A DNA stretch of 6,131 nucleotides. It comes from Deltaproteobacteria bacterium (GTDB lineage: Bacteria; Bdellovibrionota; FAC87; UBA2466). The notes under the pieces were generated by a model. It saw only the letters and a program-made list of their open reading frames with translations, was not told the origin of the DNA and did not search any database. The stretch spans positions 1 to 6,131 of the forward strand of contig JABMMY010000053.1 in NCBI GenBank assembly GCA_013205415.1. Reading direction: 5' to 3'. Of this stretch, positions 5,039 through 6,131 are shown in pieces (within the stretch, counting starts at the first letter, position 1; each line of letters begins with the position of its first letter). The position numbers and the translations under genes were made by a program.

Positions 5039-5058
5039 CCTATTCGATAGTCGATAGG
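5039..5058. promoter_or_regulatory. bulged dyad and TCGATAG tandem repeat in the divergent promoter region
   Basis: CCTAT-T-CGA (5039-5047) is inverted as TCG-ATAGG (5051-5058) around TAG, with one unpaired T at 5044. The same bases contain a perfect 7-bp tandem repeat TCGATAG (5044-5050 and 5051-5057). It lies between two divergent genes, upstream of candidate promoters for both. A shared regulator site is plausible but unproven. Confidence 0.3.
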
Positions 5059-5064
5059 ACTCTG

Positions 5065-5093
5065 TTGGTGCCACCCTTTTCTCAAAATTTAAT
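5065..5093 (+). promoter_or_regulatory. weak candidate promoter for the ABC1/UbiB-like gene
   Basis: TTGGTG (5065-5070, three of six) and TTTAAT (5088-5093, five of six) are exactly 17 bp apart and point toward the ATG at 5140, giving a leader of about 40 nt. Confidence 0.3.
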
Positions 5094-5139
5094 TCTTTAA
5101 GTTCTCATCTCGTTAGAAACCCATTAGAGTCGGTATGTC

Positions 5140-6131
5140 ATGCCTAAAAAAATAAAAACCGGGCTGTTTTCTAGATCCTTTAGCCTAGCAAAGCTGACGG
5201 CAACGGCCAGTGGGCGATTGGCTAAGCATACCTTAGAGGGACTGTTTACCGAGCCGATAAAACATTTAGAAAAGGGCAAAAGGCTTCTTGAAAAACAGGC
5301 CGAACAGCTTGTGGGAGAGGCCAATCAGCTCCGAGGCAGCCTAGTGAAGGCTGGGCAAATTTTATCGATGTACGGAGATTCTTTTCTTCCCAAGGAGGTA
5401 ACCGCTCAGTTAAAAAAAATGCAGCGAGAGGTGGAACCCCTTCCCTACTCGCAAATTCGCACCCTCCTTTTAAAACGAATGGGGAAAAAAAGATTTGAAC
5501 AACTGGAAATAGACCCTAACGCCCTAGGGGCCGCATCGCTCGGCCAGGTACATAAGGCGATCATTAAGGCTACCGGACAGATCGTTGCCATTAAAGTTAG
5601 GTATCCTGGAATTGAAAAGGCGATCGATACCGATCTTCGTCTTATGAGATTTTTTTTAAATGCTGGAAAGTTTCTCCCAGCAGATATTCCTAAGGAGAGA
5701 TGGGATGATATTTTTGATGAGGCTAGATACATTCTATATCAAGAGGTGAATTATACTAATGAGCTTCAACTTTTAAAAACCTATAAAAATAACCTCGGTT
5801 CCGATCCTCGTTTTATTATTCCGGATCCCATTGACCTTTTCTGCACACCGAGTGTTCTCTGCACCTCCTTTGAAGATGGGAGTCGCATCGATTCCCCAGA
5901 GGTGAGCCAACTATCGCAGGAGAGAAGAAACTATCTATCGGAGAGCTTCATCGATCTTTTTTTAAAGGAATTTTTTATTTGGAATCTAGTGCAAACCGAT
6001 CCCCACTTTGGAAACTATCTAATCAGAAAAGATCCTGAAGGAAAAAGGGACCGGTGGGTGCTCTTCGATTTTGGCGCACTACGTACCTTCTCAGAGAGTT
6101 TTAAAACTGCCTATATCACTCTTCTCGGAGG
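5140..6131 (+). CDS. ABC1/UbiB/AarF-family atypical kinase-like protein, truncated by the window edge
   Basis: The first 330 codons are present and the 3' end is cut off. The frame is open from the ATG at 5140, which is preceded by an in-frame TAG at 5125. The ABC1/ADCK/UbiB family has an atypical protein-kinase-like fold with ATPase activity, supporting ubiquinone biosynthesis or lipid homeostasis. Landmarks: the family-specific KAGQ motif at 70-73 in the N-terminal extension; the nucleotide loop GAASLGQVH at 130-138, replacing the usual glycine-rich loop; VAIKV with lysine K152; QEVNYTNE at 201-208; the catalytic-loop equivalent QTDPHFGNYL with D287 and N292; and the metal-binding DFG at 310-312. 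All expected residues are present, so it should be functional if the missing part is normal. The N-terminus (about 1-65) is basic and helical with no clear membrane segment in the visible part. The substrate is unknown, and membership of the ubiquinone pathway cannot be shown here. No strong ribosome binding site is seen. Confidence 0.92.
   Translation, partial: MPKKIKTGLFSRSFSLAKLTATASGRLAKHTLEGLFTEPIKHLEKGKRLLEKQAEQLVGEANQLRGSLVKAGQILSMYGDSFLPKEVTAQLKKMQREVEPLPYSQIRTLLLKRMGKKRFEQLEIDPNALGAASLGQVHKAIIKATGQIVAIKVRYPGIEKAIDTDLRLMRFFLNAGKFLPADIPKERWDDIFDEARYILYQEVNYTNELQLLKTYKNNLGSDPRFIIPDPIDLFCTPSVLCTSFEDGSRIDSPEVSQLSQERRNYLSESFIDLFLKEFFIWNLVQTDPHFGNYLIRKDPEGKRDRWVLFDFGALRTFSESFKTAYITLLG

Noticed and set aside
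5124..5732. Minus-strand open frames antisense to the kinase-like gene
   Set aside because: The plus-strand frame carries all the ABC1 motifs; these are antisense shadows.
1..6131. CRISPR array, tRNA, rRNA, toxin-antitoxin or defence cassette
   Set aside because: No regularly spaced repeats, cloverleaf, rRNA-like sequence or paired small genes were found on either strand.

Overview
The window looks like chromosomal DNA from a Gram-negative, moderately AT-rich bacterium. It has a compact tatAC pair, an RNA-modification and transcription-factor pair, and a UbiB/AarF-family kinase. The style of the GreA-like protein, the kinase and the transposase resembles what I remember from Bdellovibrionota and other former Deltaproteobacteria. 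That placement is from memory of sequence style, not a search, and is tentative.

Layout, left to right. Positions 1-336 hold no convincing gene; they contain promoter-like hexamers and two short dyads ahead of tatA. tatA (337-582) and tatC (585-1415) form a tightly coupled plus-strand operon for the twin-arginine protein export channel. A strong hairpin lies inside the first 24 codons of tatC. Next is a complete insertion sequence of about 1.28 kb (1416-2691). It has imperfect 73-bp terminal inverted repeats and one intact minus-strand transposase gene with an N-terminal zinc ribbon, a helix-turn-helix and a DDE-type core related to IS1. TTAA flanks both ends. Beyond it, on the minus strand, lie a small GreA/GreB-like gene (2692-3171) and, upstream of that, a fused gene joining a TrhO/YceA-type tRNA U34 hydroxylase to an RluA-family pseudouridine synthase (3217-4992). 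A 147-bp divergent intergenic region with a bulged dyad separates this pair from a plus-strand ABC1/UbiB-type kinase-like gene that runs off the right edge (5140-6131).

The most striking point is where the insertion sequence sits. Both TTAA copies overlap the stop codons of the neighbouring genes: tatC ends TTAA at 1412-1415, and the GreA-like gene ends at the complementary TTAA at 2692-2695. Deleting the element together with one TTAA would make tatC and the greA-like gene convergent with overlapping stop codons. The element therefore appears to have entered a stop-stop overlap and, through the target duplication, left both proteins intact.

Functionally the window combines membrane export (TatAC), tRNA/rRNA modification (TrhO-RluA), RNA polymerase modulation (GreA-like) and probable quinone or lipid-related metabolism (UbiB/AarF-like). 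I see no CRISPR array, tRNA, rRNA or recognisable defence system.
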